Part shown: positions 56,069-64,000 of the stretch, one piece after another
Numbering within the stretch: position 1 is the stretch's first letter
How the letters are laid out: every line of letters begins with the position of its first letter
Source: Dialister hominis
Lineage (GTDB): Bacteria > Bacillota > Negativicutes > Veillonellales > Dialisteraceae
Direction of reading: 5' to 3'
Length of the DNA: 64,000 nt
Assembly (NCBI RefSeq): GCF_007164725.1
Contig: NZ_AP019697.1
Coordinates: 1,098,001-1,162,000, forward strand
Position numbers and translations under genes: made by a program
The notes under the pieces: model-generated
The model's input: the letters and a program-made list of their open reading frames with translations, nothing else
The model's database searches: none
What the model was told of the DNA's origin: nothing

Positions 56069-56785
56069 TTATCTGCGGTATTTCCATCCTGCCCTTCCCC
56101 TGGGAGGCCCGAAAACTGCATCGTATACCATCCATCGCTGTGCATCTTTTTCCGACCAGCGTCTAGGTATCAAGCCTTCACTGTCCGGGTTGCTGCTGGC
56201 CTCCATCTGAGCTGGTTCAGCAATCTTTTTCTTCACATGTGCCTTTGCCTTGTCAGGCATCTTTCTCTCCGGCAGCGGCGTTTTTATCTCTGGAACTGTT
56301 TTTACGCGGGCGGGCTCATATTCACGTTTTGGAGCCGGAGCTGTTTCAGGCTCAGATACGTTCCTTCTCTTAACAGGCTCAGGATCTTGAACAGGCGCTT
56401 CATTTTGAGAGGACTCATCCTGGGCTTTCCGGCCGATGGAACTATCCGGAGACGTTGTATCAGGAGAAGTGTTATCTTCCTCTCCATTTCCCTCAGGCGT
56501 GCTCTGTCCCCATGTTTCAAGGATCTTTTTCCTGAGCGCCTTGTAATCATAATCCTCATCCGGTGTCCCCAGGCCGTCCTCTGCACCGGAAGATCCGTGC
56601 TTGAAGTAGCTTACATGGACGGTATGATCTATATGGCTTTCTCCTTCCCTCTTCCTGAAAGAGCCCAGACCGGATGAATTTCCATTTTCTAAGAACACCG
56701 CGGACAGTCGCGCAAAAGGGTACCGCCGGATCAGCCAGACCATTATGGCGAGGATGCACATTAGCTCAATCAAGTATTCATTCAC
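56069..56785 (-). CDS. Unrecognised membrane-anchored, proline-rich protein
   Basis: A 238-residue protein. One N-terminal membrane helix (about 3-20) is followed by a positively charged segment, then roughly 150 low-complexity residues rich in Pro, Glu, Ser and Lys that are probably disordered. The compact C-terminal segment RRWSEKDAQRWMVYDAVF looks conserved in character. It is most likely cytoplasm-facing (basic residues after the helix). It starts 29 bp after floA. No family recognised; a flotillin partner or scaffold is a guess from position. Confidence 0.7.
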   Translation of the reverse strand: MNEYLIELMCILAIMVWLIRRYPFARLSAVFLENGNSSGLGSFRKREGESHIDHTVHVSYFKHGSSGAEDGLGTPDEDYDYKALRKKILETWGQSTPEGNGEEDNTSPDTTSPDSSIGRKAQDESSQNEAPVQDPEPVKRRNVSEPETAPAPKREYEPARVKTVPEIKTPLPERKMPDKAKAHVKKKIAEPAQMEASSNPDSEGLIPRRWSEKDAQRWMVYDAVFGPPRGRAGWKYRR

Positions 56786-56814
56786 TTGCAGTGTACCTCC
56801 TTATAATGGCAGAA

Positions 56815-57789
56815 TCAGTTTTTCTTCTCACTGCTGCCTGCAATATTTTCTCTCATTTCAGTATCGGCCACAATGTTCTTCATATTGTAATAATCCATGA
56901 CTCCAAGATTTCCGGCTCTAAGAGCATCGGCAAGTGCAAGCGGCACCTTTGCCTGCGCTTCTACGACCTTTGCCTGCATTTCCTGCGTATACGCACGCAT
57001 TTCCTGCTCTTTGGCAACTGCCATCGCTCTTCTTTCCTCTGCTCTTGCCTGTGCAATCTGCTTGTCAGCTTCAGCCTGATCAGTCTGGAGCTGTGCGCCG
57101 ATATTTCTTCCGACATCCACATCAGCTATATCAATGGAGAGAATTTCAAAAGCCGTGCCGGAGTCGAGGCCTTTTCCAAGCACTGTCCTGGATATATGAT
57201 CCGGATTCTCAAGAACGTCGGTATGCTTTTCAGAAGAGCCTACCGTTGTAACGATGCCTTCACCGACACGGGCAATAATCGTTGCTTCACCTGCACCGCC
57301 GACGAGACGATCGATATTGGCACGAACAGTGACCCTTGCTCTTACCTTAAGTTCGATGCCATTTTTTGCAACAGCAGAAATCGTCGGTGTTTCAATGACC
57401 TTCGGATTAACGCTCATCTGCACGGCTTCCAGTACATTTCTGCCGGCAAGATCGATAGCTGCTGCCTGTTCAAAGGACAAAGCAATCTGTGCTCTGTGTG
57501 CTGCAATCAATGCATCCACCACATTATCAACATTACCGCCAGCCAGATAATGAGCTTCCAGCTGATTGCTGTTTAAGGACAATCCCGCCTTGATTCCTTT
57601 GATCAAGGGAAGAACTATCATCCTTGGCTCAACGCGGCGGATCCGCATCCCTACCAAATTGAACAGGGATATATTTACATCGGCAGCCAGGGCAGAAATC
57701 CACAGCCCGACCGGGACGAAATGCAAGAAGATGGAACCGGCCAGCACAGCCAGAATTAAAACTCCCACAGGGAAAACGAAAGGATCCAT
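56815..57789 (-). CDS. floA: Flotillin-like protein FloA
   Basis: A 324-residue protein of the FloA/YqfA family organising functional membrane microdomains. A hydrophobic membrane hairpin lies at about 5-40. Then come a PHB/SPFH-type domain ([24 protein letters not shown] onward) and a helical C-terminal part rich in Ala, Glu and Gln ([19 protein letters not shown]). Start follows AGGAGG. It is transcribed 38 bp after nfeD, the usual Firmicute pairing. The two following genes are unknown. Confidence 0.95.
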   Translation of the reverse strand: MDPFVFPVGVLILAVLAGSIFLHFVPVGLWISALAADVNISLFNLVGMRIRRVEPRMIVLPLIKGIKAGLSLNSNQLEAHYLAGGNVDNVVDALIAAHRAQIALSFEQAAAIDLAGRNVLEAVQMSVNPKVIETPTISAVAKNGIELKVRARVTVRANIDRLVGGAGEATIIARVGEGIVTTVGSSEKHTDVLENPDHISRTVLGKGLDSGTAFEILSIDIADVDVGRNIGAQLQTDQAEADKQIAQARAEERRAMAVAKEQEMRAYTQEMQAKVVEAQAKVPLALADALRAGNLGVMDYYNMKNIVADTEMRENIAGSSEKKN

Positions 57790-57827
57790 AAGTACCTCCT
57801 AATGGAATACAAGCAAGGCCAGCCTTG

Positions 57828-58547
57828 CTATGCTTTTCTTACAATCAAGTAATTGTTTTCAACTTTCACTACACGGACTTCGCAATTCTTCTCAATGTAC
57901 CCGTTCTCGGAAATTGCATCTTTAATATCCCCGTCAATTGAAATTTTTCCGGTGGGCCTCAATGTTGAGACGCTGATCCCGGACTTTCCTTCAAATGAGC
58001 TGAGGTCCTTTGAGGAAGATAAGTAACCTTCTTTATTCGTCTGTCTGGCATGAAGTGTAATCTTCTGCCAGATGTGGTTGTCGGGAAGGTATTTGAAAAG
58101 GAAATAAGCCCCGACACAGGAAGCCAGTACTGCAAACAGAAGAATATAAAGAGCCGTCATGTTTCCGCCAAAAGTAAAAAAGAGACCTGCCATAACTGCG
58201 ATGAAACCGGCGCCTATGAATATGCCCGTATACATCACGAGAATATCCAGAATAATCAATGCGATGCCGCCGAAATAAAGCGCAAATTCAAGAGACTGCC
58301 CGCCTTCATAGTACCAGTTCGTTCCTATGAGGATAAGGCCCGCCAGAATGGCTATAAGGCTTCCTCCGGAAAAACCTGCCGTCTTTATCTCGATCACGAT
58401 GGATAAAATGATGATGATTGAAAATAAAGTATCCACAACCGGATCTTTAATAATCGACGCCGCCACTCCTCCATCACTGGCAAGAACCGTGCAGGGAAGC
58501 ATGAATGCAGAGATAAAAAAAGCAAGAAGAACTTTAAGATTTTTCAA
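57828..58547 (-). CDS. NfeD-family membrane protein
   Basis: A 239-residue protein: signal-like N-terminus (cleavage near VLA), four to five membrane helices (about 40-160), and a C-terminal OB-fold NfeD domain (about 175-239: GKSGISVSTLRPTGKISIDG, then GYIEKNCEVRVVKVENNYLIV). The start is a TTG at 58547, four bases after AGGAGGTGATT. NfeD proteins accompany stomatin/flotillin-type proteins, here floA. It lacks the ClpP-like protease domain of long NfeD forms. Confidence 0.9.
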   Translation of the reverse strand: MKNLKVLLAFFISAFMLPCTVLASDGGVAASIIKDPVVDTLFSIIIILSIVIEIKTAGFSGGSLIAILAGLILIGTNWYYEGGQSLEFALYFGGIALIILDILVMYTGIFIGAGFIAVMAGLFFTFGGNMTALYILLFAVLASCVGAYFLFKYLPDNHIWQKITLHARQTNKEGYLSSSKDLSSFEGKSGISVSTLRPTGKISIDGDIKDAISENGYIEKNCEVRVVKVENNYLIVRKA

Positions 58548-58660
58548 CTCAAATCACCTCCTCTTAAGATTAATTATACATAAAAATCAATATGGTAACT
58601 AGGCCTGCCGCGATTTCATTTACACATTCACGAAAAATTCCTCAGCGGAACCAGTCAGGA

Positions 58661-58707
58661 GAGCAGAAAAATCAGCGGAAGATTGCATCCCGCTGATTTT
58701 TCTGCTC
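58661..58707 (-). terminator. Terminator of serS
   Basis: An 18-bp stem, GAGCAGAAAAATCAGCGG (58661-58678) with its complement at 58690-58707, with an 11-base loop. It lies directly after serS. The U-rich part is within the stem on the minus strand; it could also act on plus-strand transcripts. Confidence 0.7.
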
Positions 58708-58716
58708 TTTTACTTT

Positions 58717-60009
58717 TTATTTGCCAGAATTCTTTCTCTGACCAATAACTTTGACCCCGTTCATATATGGAACCAATGCATCCGGTACTCTGATTGTTCC
58801 ATCAGCCTGCTGATAGTTTTCCATAATGGCAACTACAGTACGTCCGACAGCCAGTCCGGAACCATTCAATGTATGAACAAATTCAGGTTTTTCTCCGGTC
58901 TTTCTGCGGAATCTGATATTAGCGCGTCTGGCCTGGAAATCCAGACAGTTGGAGCAGGAGGAGATTTCCCTGTACTTATTCTGCGCTGGCATCCAGACTT
59001 CGATATCGTAAGTCTTAGCCGAGGAGAATCCAATGTCTCCCGTGCACAGGCAGACGACATGATACGGCAATTTTAAGAGCTGCAGGATCTTCTCAGCTTC
59101 TTTTGTCAGGGATTCCAGTTCGTCCCAGCTGTCTTCCGGTTTGCAGTATTTAACCATTTCCACTTTATGGAACTGATGCTGTCTGATCAGGCCGCGTGTA
59201 TCCTTGCCTGCTGATCCTGCTTCCTTTCTGAAGCATGGTGTCAGTGCTGTAAAATGCACCGGAAGTTTATCTCCATCGATGATTTCTCCAGCAAAGAAGT
59301 TGGTCAGCGGAACTTCAGCGGTCGGTGTCATGTACATGTTTTCGCCTTCGACTTTGTACATGTCATCAGCAAATTTAGGAAGCTGGCCAGTTCCCTGCAT
59401 GGAGTTTCCGTTGATGATGTATGGAGGAATGACTTCGATGAAATCATTTTCCTGTGTGTGGACATCCAGCATGAAATTATAAACAGCTCTTTCAAGACGT
59501 GCAGCACCATCCAGATAGAAATAGAAGCGAGCTCCGGAAACCTTTCCTGCTCTTTCAGAATCCAGGATTCCAAGGGTATCGCCTAATTCATAATGGGCTT
59601 TAACAGGGAAATCAAAGGTCGGGATTTCTCCCCAGCGTCTGACTTCCGGATTTTCAGAATCATCTTTGCCCACAGGAACAGACTTATCGGCCATATTAGG
59701 AATATGAAGCAGCAGTTCTTTCAGTTCAGCTTCAATAGATGCCAGTTCGCTGTCAATGGCAGAAATCTTTTTTCCTACTTCGCGCATATCCTCAATATCC
59801 TTGGAAGCATCCCTGCCTTCCTTTTTTGCCTGGGCAATCATCTTGGATGCAGCGTTTTTCTGGCTCTTCAATACTTCTGTCTGCTGAAGCAGTTCTCTTC
59901 TCTTCTGATCCAGATCAAGAACGTGATCCAAATCAAAGGGATTATGTCTATTAACCAGGTTTTCCTTTACTTCCTCAGCATGCTCCCTAATGAACTTCAT
60001 ATCCAACAT
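58717..60009 (-). CDS. serS: Seryl-tRNA synthetase
   Basis: About 430 residues from ATG 60009 (MLDMKFIREHAEEV) after GGAGAG; the longer frame extends into the T-box leader. An N-terminal antiparallel coiled coil (about 30-100) binds the long variable arm of tRNA-Ser. The class II core has TPCFRKEAGSAGKDTRGLIRQHQFHKVE and the C-terminal NGSGLAVGRTVVAIMENYQ. Expression is controlled by the T-box riboswitch described separately. Confidence 0.97.
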   Translation of the reverse strand: MLDMKFIREHAEEVKENLVNRHNPFDLDHVLDLDQKRRELLQQTEVLKSQKNAASKMIAQAKKEGRDASKDIEDMREVGKKISAIDSELASIEAELKELLLHIPNMADKSVPVGKDDSENPEVRRWGEIPTFDFPVKAHYELGDTLGILDSERAGKVSGARFYFYLDGAARLERAVYNFMLDVHTQENDFIEVIPPYIINGNSMQGTGQLPKFADDMYKVEGENMYMTPTAEVPLTNFFAGEIIDGDKLPVHFTALTPCFRKEAGSAGKDTRGLIRQHQFHKVEMVKYCKPEDSWDELESLTKEAEKILQLLKLPYHVVCLCTGDIGFSSAKTYDIEVWMPAQNKYREISSCSNCLDFQARRANIRFRRKTGEKPEFVHTLNGSGLAVGRTVVAIMENYQQADGTIRVPDALVPYMNGVKVIGQRKNSGK

Positions 60010-60069
60010 AGTTAACACTCTCCAATGCAATAAAATTTTAAATTGGCATATACGGCAAATGATGATCAA

Positions 60070-60290
60070 ATAAAAAAACTTCATCCCAACATGGGACGAA
60101 GTTCATCGCGGTACCACCCAATTTGCATAAAAGCCAGCTTATGGTTTTTATCGGTCACCAGCCGTCCGATTCATCACCGGCCACTCCGAAGTGGAAGCTT
60201 CTTTCTCCGCCCTGACTCACACCAGCCGCCAGGTCTCTGATCAGCATCAAAAGAAACCATTCTTCATCATCATGTCATATTTGATATTTA
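60070..60290 (-). promoter_or_regulatory. T-box riboswitch upstream of serS
   Basis: On the minus strand the leader contains the T-box sequence TGGGTGGTACCGCG (60106-60119). It overlaps a terminator whose arms are 60076-60087 and 60091-60102, followed by a seven-T run (60071-60077). Further upstream lie stem I features: AGAGAC, then GGCGGCTGGTGTGAG. Uncharged tRNA-Ser should pair with the TGGT bulge region and favour antitermination. I did not assign the specifier codon with confidence. Confidence 0.92.
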
Positions 60291-60347
60291 TTATATTCCT
60301 TAAGAACTTATTTGTAAATAGAACCAAATGTTCAATAAGCGAAACGA

Positions 60348-61205
60348 TTAATCATGAATCAGGTCATACCAGGCATCAGCAAGGGCTGCATATTCTTCAA
60401 GCGAGAATGTTTCCCCTCTTCTTGAGCCATCGATCCCCGTCACCTCGAAAATCTTCCTGCTGATTTCATTAGGTATGCCGCCAAACTTAACGGCATTCGT
60501 AAAGACCTTTCTTCTCTGCGCAAATCCCATCTTGATCAAGCTGAAGAGAAGCTTGCTGTCTTTGACGGAAACGGCAGGCTCGCTTCTTCTTCTGAGCCTT
60601 AAGACAGTGGAAGTAACCTGAGGACGCGGGATGAATGCTGTCGGAGGGATATCCAGGACCCTCTCCGCCGTGCAGTAATACTGTACAGCCAGTGTAAGCG
60701 CACCATAGTCCTTTGTTCCCGGATCTGCCAGAATCCTGTCGGCTACTTCTTTTTGCGTCATAAATACAAAAAGGGAAATGGGAAGATCTGAATGAATCAG
60801 AGATAAGAGTATAGGCGTTGTTATATAGTACGGAAGATTTGCCGCACAGTGCCATTCTTTATCCCCTAAAATTCCCTTGAGATCAGCCTTCAGAACATCC
60901 TCATAAATAATTGTGACATTCTTATATTTTTCCAGTGTCGAATCAAGGACACGTTTCAAACTCTGATCCACTTCAAAGGCAATGACGTCAGATCCTCTTT
61001 CTGCCAAAGCCTGTGTAAGCGTACCAATGCCTGCACCTATTTCCATAACAGAAACGTCCGGTGTTATTTCAGCCGCATCCGCTATAGCAGCTACAATATC
61101 CGGGCGGACGAGAAAATTCTGTCCCAATCTATGCTTTGCGTGAATCCCGAAACGATTTATGACATACTGAACCACTTTCCGGTCAGCTAAGTTTGCATCT
61201 AGCAT
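60348..61205 (-). CDS. rsmA: 16S rRNA (adenine-1518/1519-N6) dimethyltransferase
   Basis: About 285 residues from ATG 61205 (MLDANLADRK) after AAGGAG; it overlaps the end of rnmV by 7 bp. The KsgA/RsmA family shows HRLGQNFLVRPD, SAM motif MEIGAGIGTLTQAL, acidic VIAFEVDQ, and catalytic NLPYYITTPIL. It dimethylates two adjacent adenines late in 30S assembly. An rnmV-rsmA pairing is standard in Firmicutes. Confidence 0.97.
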   Translation of the reverse strand: MLDANLADRKVVQYVINRFGIHAKHRLGQNFLVRPDIVAAIADAAEITPDVSVMEIGAGIGTLTQALAERGSDVIAFEVDQSLKRVLDSTLEKYKNVTIIYEDVLKADLKGILGDKEWHCAANLPYYITTPILLSLIHSDLPISLFVFMTQKEVADRILADPGTKDYGALTLAVQYYCTAERVLDIPPTAFIPRPQVTSTVLRLRRRSEPAVSVKDSKLLFSLIKMGFAQRRKVFTNAVKFGGIPNEISRKIFEVTGIDGSRRGETFSLEEYAALADAWYDLIHD

Positions 61206-61747
61206 GAACTCTCCTTCTGGCACACCTGCAAAGCATTTTCCCACTCTTCACGTGTAACACCATAATGATTTAATCTTTTTAAAAACTGCTTTGCGTTGCC
61301 ATACCCTATACCAAGAACAGCACCAACTGCTTCCCTTTTTGCTGAAGAATCGGCCTTTCCGATAAGTCCGCCCTTAAATAAGTCTTCTTCTGAGAATAAG
61401 CGGGAGTCTTCCAGACTGCTGATACGGAGTTTGTACAATGCTTTCCTGATCGATTCAGGAGAAGCATCCTCGATTCCCACATCATCCTTTGTGGATGCTT
61501 CATCTTTTGGTACAAAAGCATTCAATGCCTTTGGAAAGAGCTTAATCAAACGTTTCCTTATTCTTTCCCCGGGGCCATCCGGATCCGTCAGGATAATAAT
61601 TCCCCGCTTTTCATGAGCCAGGCGGATCCTCTCAATTACCTCCGGACGAAGCGTAAAACCTTCTGTTGCAATCATGTCCGCATCTACAGCCATGCTTACT
61701 CTTGCTATATCTGATTTTCCTTCAACTACGATTACTTGTTTTATCAT
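61199..61747 (-). CDS. rnmV: Ribonuclease M5
   Basis: A 182-residue TOPRIM-domain nuclease maturing 5S rRNA. TOPRIM motifs: QVIVVEGKSDIARV with the catalytic Glu, and IIILTDPDGPGERIRKRL with the DxD pair. The C-terminal region VLGIGYGNAKQFLKRLNHYG follows. Length is standard. It stands one base after the response-regulator stop codon and overlaps rsmA. Confidence 0.95.
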   Translation of the reverse strand: MIKQVIVVEGKSDIARVSMAVDADMIATEGFTLRPEVIERIRLAHEKRGIIILTDPDGPGERIRKRLIKLFPKALNAFVPKDEASTKDDVGIEDASPESIRKALYKLRISSLEDSRLFSEEDLFKGGLIGKADSSAKREAVGAVLGIGYGNAKQFLKRLNHYGVTREEWENALQVCQKESSC

Positions 61748-61748
61748 A

Positions 61749-62429
61749 TCAATCTCTTGCTACATAGCCGATTCCGCGAACGGTATGTATGTACTTCTTT
61801 CCTATCTTTTCATCAATCTTGCTGCGCAGGTACCTGATGTAAACATCAACAATATTTGTCTTCCCTGCATAACCATAGCCCCAGACCTTTTCCAGTATTT
61901 CTTCTCTCTTCAGGACTCTGTTCTTATTCTTTGCCAAAAACAGAAGCAAATCAAATTCTTTCTTTGTCAGATCCACTGCTTCCCCGGCAACGCGGACTTC
62001 ATGACGATCCGGGTAAATGGAAAGATCGCCGATAGTAAAGGACGGATCCGTTACAACTTTTGGCTCTTCATGGCGTCTTAAGGCAGAACGAATTCTTGCA
62101 ACCAGTTCTTTCGTTGCATATGGCTTTGTAATATAATCATCTGCCCCTGCATTCAAAACAGCGACTTTAGTATCAACGCTGCTGTCTGAAGACAAGTATA
62201 TGATCGGTATGGAACTGATTTCGCGAACTTTGCCAAGAAGTTCCATTCCGTTTCTTGGCGCTGAATCCGGATCAAGCAGAATAATATCGACCTGGCGCTG
62301 GCCTGCCAGATCTACAGCAGAATCCCCGGTATTATCAGTCAGGCAGTTGAACCCTTCTTCTTCCAGTTTTAACTGCATGAACCGGCTCACACCTGCATCT
62401 GGTTCAAGAATCAATACACAGTTTCTCAT
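61749..62429 (-). CDS. OmpR/PhoB-type response regulator
   Basis: About 226 residues from ATG 62429 (MRNCVLILEPDAG) after TTGGAGGAA. The receiver domain (1-120) has a likely phosphoacceptor Asp53 in DIILLDPD, Ser in YLSSDS and Lys in DYITKPY. The acidic pocket reads E-P-D instead of the usual D-D. The C-terminal winged helix (about 130-226) includes LTKKEFDLLLFLAKNKNRVLKR, TNIVDVYIRYLRSKID and the final HTVRGIGYV. No histidine kinase gene is adjacent; rnmV follows by 1 bp. Regulon unknown. Confidence 0.93.
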   Translation of the reverse strand: MRNCVLILEPDAGVSRFMQLKLEEEGFNCLTDNTGDSAVDLAGQRQVDIILLDPDSAPRNGMELLGKVREISSIPIIYLSSDSSVDTKVAVLNAGADDYITKPYATKELVARIRSALRRHEEPKVVTDPSFTIGDLSIYPDRHEVRVAGEAVDLTKKEFDLLLFLAKNKNRVLKREEILEKVWGYGYAGKTNIVDVYIRYLRSKIDEKIGKKYIHTVRGIGYVARD

Positions 62430-62867
62430 TTTAGGTTCCTCCAAATAACAAAAAAGCCGAGAGACATCTTCGCAGCGGGACTGATTCATCCCGGTTATTA
62501 TTAGTAGTTATTATTATTTTTATTTTCTGCGAAAAAGATGAATATGTTATTAATGAATTCTATTTTTTCTCTCATATTCATCATACCATAGCTTTAATCA
62601 AATTCAAGTTTTAATCGTTAAGAAACACATCGTCAGTTAAAAATTTAAAGAAATCTTAAAGAATAATTGGACAGATGCCCTCATTTGATTAATATCTCTG
62701 CCTGACTCATTAAGTGTTATATTTCAAAAGCGGGATAATCATCCAGCCGCTGTTCATTATCAGTCATTCATTAAAGAATCACGGTTTATATTTATGGAAT
62801 GAGCATAGTATAATATTTCTATAGTCCATCAAAGCAATTTCAAAATAGATTAAGAAGGAGCATATTC
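62430..62867. other. Divergent intergenic region, regulator / lgt
   Basis: About 440 bp, strongly AT-rich, with no gene. It contains a TATTATTAG-type low-complexity tract near 62500-62520, a short stem CGGGA/TCCCG near 62477-62496, and the lgt promoter candidate. Confidence 0.6.
62785..62814 (+). promoter_or_regulatory. Candidate lgt promoter
   Basis: TTTATA (62785-62790), an 18-base spacer, then a perfect TATAAT (62809-62814), 54 bp before the lgt ATG. AGAAGGAGC supplies the ribosome site. Confidence 0.55.
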
Positions 62868-63659
62868 ATGCATCAATATTTAACTTTCATCGGGGGATTC
62901 CCCATACGGTTTTATGGCATTTTCTTTTCACTCGCCATCATCTTTGGCTGCATCATGGCTTATTTCTTATTGAAAAAGAGCAGAACCGGATGGGAGGAGT
63001 GCATTTTTGATTTAGGCCTGACCATCGCTTTCTTCGGCATTATAGGAGGCAGGCTCTGGGATGTATTCTTCTTTGACTGGGATTACTATCATGATCATCT
63101 GACGGAAATTCCTTATGTCTGGCAGGGCGGCATGGCTATACAAGGCGGTGTCATTTTCGCCTGCGTTGCTGCGTACTTTTTCTTAAAGAAGAAAAATATA
63201 CCGATCCTTCCATTTGCAGATATAGTTACGCCTGCCATCATCCTTGGCCAGTCGGTTGGCAGGATCGCCAATTTTATGAACGGGGACGCATTCGGCCATC
63301 CCACGGGGCTTGGATACGGAATCCTGTACCCGGCGACCACTCTGGCGTACAAGACGTATGGCCCTCAGCCCCTTTGGCCGGCTGAAGTATGGGAATGTCA
63401 GGGAGACCTGATCATTTTCTGCCTTTTGATCTGGTACTCCTGCTTCAAGCACCCCAAAGGCACGACGTTCTGCCTTTATATTATGCTTTATTCCCTCCTG
63501 CGATTCTTTCTTGAATTTTTCCGCGGAGATTACGGAACCTATGCATTGGATCTCAAGAGTGCGCAAATCACTGCTCTTATCGGATTCGTCATTGCAGCAG
63601 CCTTTTTCATTTACTTCTATTTCAAAAACAGTATCTTTGAAGAACCTAAGGCCGATTGA
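62868..63659 (+). CDS. lgt: Prolipoprotein diacylglyceryl transferase
   Basis: A 263-residue polytopic inner-membrane enzyme adding diacylglycerol to the lipobox cysteine of prolipoproteins. Seen: FPIRFYGIFFSLAII in the first helix, IIGGRLWDVFFF, and the signature GQSVGRIANFMNGDAFGHPT with the essential arginine. The C-terminal LLRFFLEFFRGDYG is also typical. It is alone on the plus strand, ending in a bidirectional terminator. Confidence 0.96.
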   Translation: MHQYLTFIGGFPIRFYGIFFSLAIIFGCIMAYFLLKKSRTGWEECIFDLGLTIAFFGIIGGRLWDVFFFDWDYYHDHLTEIPYVWQGGMAIQGGVIFACVAAYFFLKKKNIPILPFADIVTPAIILGQSVGRIANFMNGDAFGHPTGLGYGILYPATTLAYKTYGPQPLWPAEVWECQGDLIIFCLLIWYSCFKHPKGTTFCLYIMLYSLLRFFLEFFRGDYGTYALDLKSAQITALIGFVIAAAFFIYFYFKNSIFEEPKAD

Positions 63660-63665
63660 TTATAT

Positions 63666-63710
63666 AAAAAACAGCTCTGCGTCAGTCATGCAACGCAGAG
63701 CTGTTTTTTT
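63666..63710. terminator. Bidirectional terminator between lgt and ychF
   Basis: AACAGCTCTGCGT pairs with ACGCAGAGCTGTT around a 10-base loop, with A-runs on the left and T-runs on the right. It serves both converging genes. Confidence 0.92.
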
Positions 63711-63721
63711 ATGCCTGAATG

Positions 63722-64000
63722 TCAGACATTGAATCTGAAATAAGCGACATCCCCATCCTGGATGATATAATCTTTTCCTTCTACCCTGAGCAGTCCTTTT
63801 TCACGGACATTCGCATACGAGCCGTACCACATTAAATCATTATAAGAAACGATTTCTGCTCTGATAAAGCCTCGTTCAATGTCACTATGAATCTTTCCTG
63901 CAGCCTTAGGAGCTTTCGTTCCTGCTCTTACTGTCCAGGCACGGCATTCATCGGGTCCGACGGTAAAGAAGTTGATAAGGCCCAGCATGGAATAGGCAGC
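63722..64000 (-). CDS. ychF: YchF-type ATPase, C-terminal part (partial)
   Basis: The last 92 codons of a gene running off the right edge. The sequence [22 protein letters not shown], then [26 protein letters not shown], is the TGS-like C-terminal domain of YchF (OLA1 family), an ATP-preferring Obg-related protein that associates with ribosomes. It ends [15 protein letters not shown], the usual family end. The nucleotide-binding domain lies outside the window. Confidence 0.95.
   Translation of the reverse strand, partial: AAYSMLGLINFFTVGPDECRAWTVRAGTKAPKAAGKIHSDIERGFIRAEIVSYNDLMWYGSYANVREKGLLRVEGKDYIIQDGDVAYFRFNV

Overview
The window reads as a chromosome segment of a diderm Firmicute of the class Negativicutes (Veillonellales type; Dialister-like is my best guess, made from gene content and moderate GC, not from any search). 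The argument is the mixture. Typical Firmicute genes are present (RNase Y, RNase M5, IreB, RecD2, YhaO/YhaN, FloA, a serine T-box). So are genes that only make sense with an outer membrane: an Mla lipid transporter, a TolC-type channel and a TamB-type protein. Nearly all genes lie on the minus strand. No rRNA, tRNA or CRISPR array was seen.

Layout. 1-11170: an envelope cluster transcribed leftward: small secreted lipoyl-like protein, S55 (SpoIVB-type) peptidase, mlaE, mlaF, mlaD, tolC-like, tamB, then the first 17 codons of another exported protein. 11302-14516: two insertion sequences almost back to back (IS256 family with a perfect 8-bp target duplication, then IS1182 family). 14537-21619: mreB-like, murA, potassium uptake genes (TrkA/KtrA and TrkH/KtrB types), a CBS-domain protein, rlmH and htrA. 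21735-22941: an IS30-family element whose transposase is frameshifted. 23031-26418: rny, a small membrane protein, an MBL-fold hydrolase and a small GNAT protein.

26585-42238: a very long co-directional gene series. In transcription order it is rpsB, tsf, pyrH, frr, uppS, cdsA, dxr, rseP, ispG, proS, a chorismate mutase, recD2, comF, a methyltransferase-like gene and a YaaH-like GH18 gene. It links translation, undecaprenyl and phospholipid synthesis, and the MEP isoprenoid pathway. Hairpins sit between its first genes. 42614-48044: an acyltransferase on the plus strand facing the yhaO-yhaN pair. 48320-51915: alaS-ireB-ruvX-DUF1292. 52041-55439: a nitrilase-like hydrolase, an NlpC/P60 hydrolase, a cation efflux protein and a YdbC-like PC4 protein. 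55537-58547: nfeD-floA followed by two unrecognised membrane proteins. 58717-62429: serS with its T-box, rsmA, rnmV and a response regulator. 62868-64000: lgt (plus strand) and the 3' end of ychF.

The most interesting parts are these: the transenvelope Mla/TolC/TamB cluster, headed by a peptidase whose S55 motifs appear in permuted order and by a tiny lipoyl-like protein; the IS30 copy apparently broken by a hairpin-templated mutation; and the two unknown genes behind floA. Starts were moved from the longest reading frame wherever a Shine-Dalgarno sequence supported a later codon. All functional names come from reading the protein sequences and remain unverified by search.
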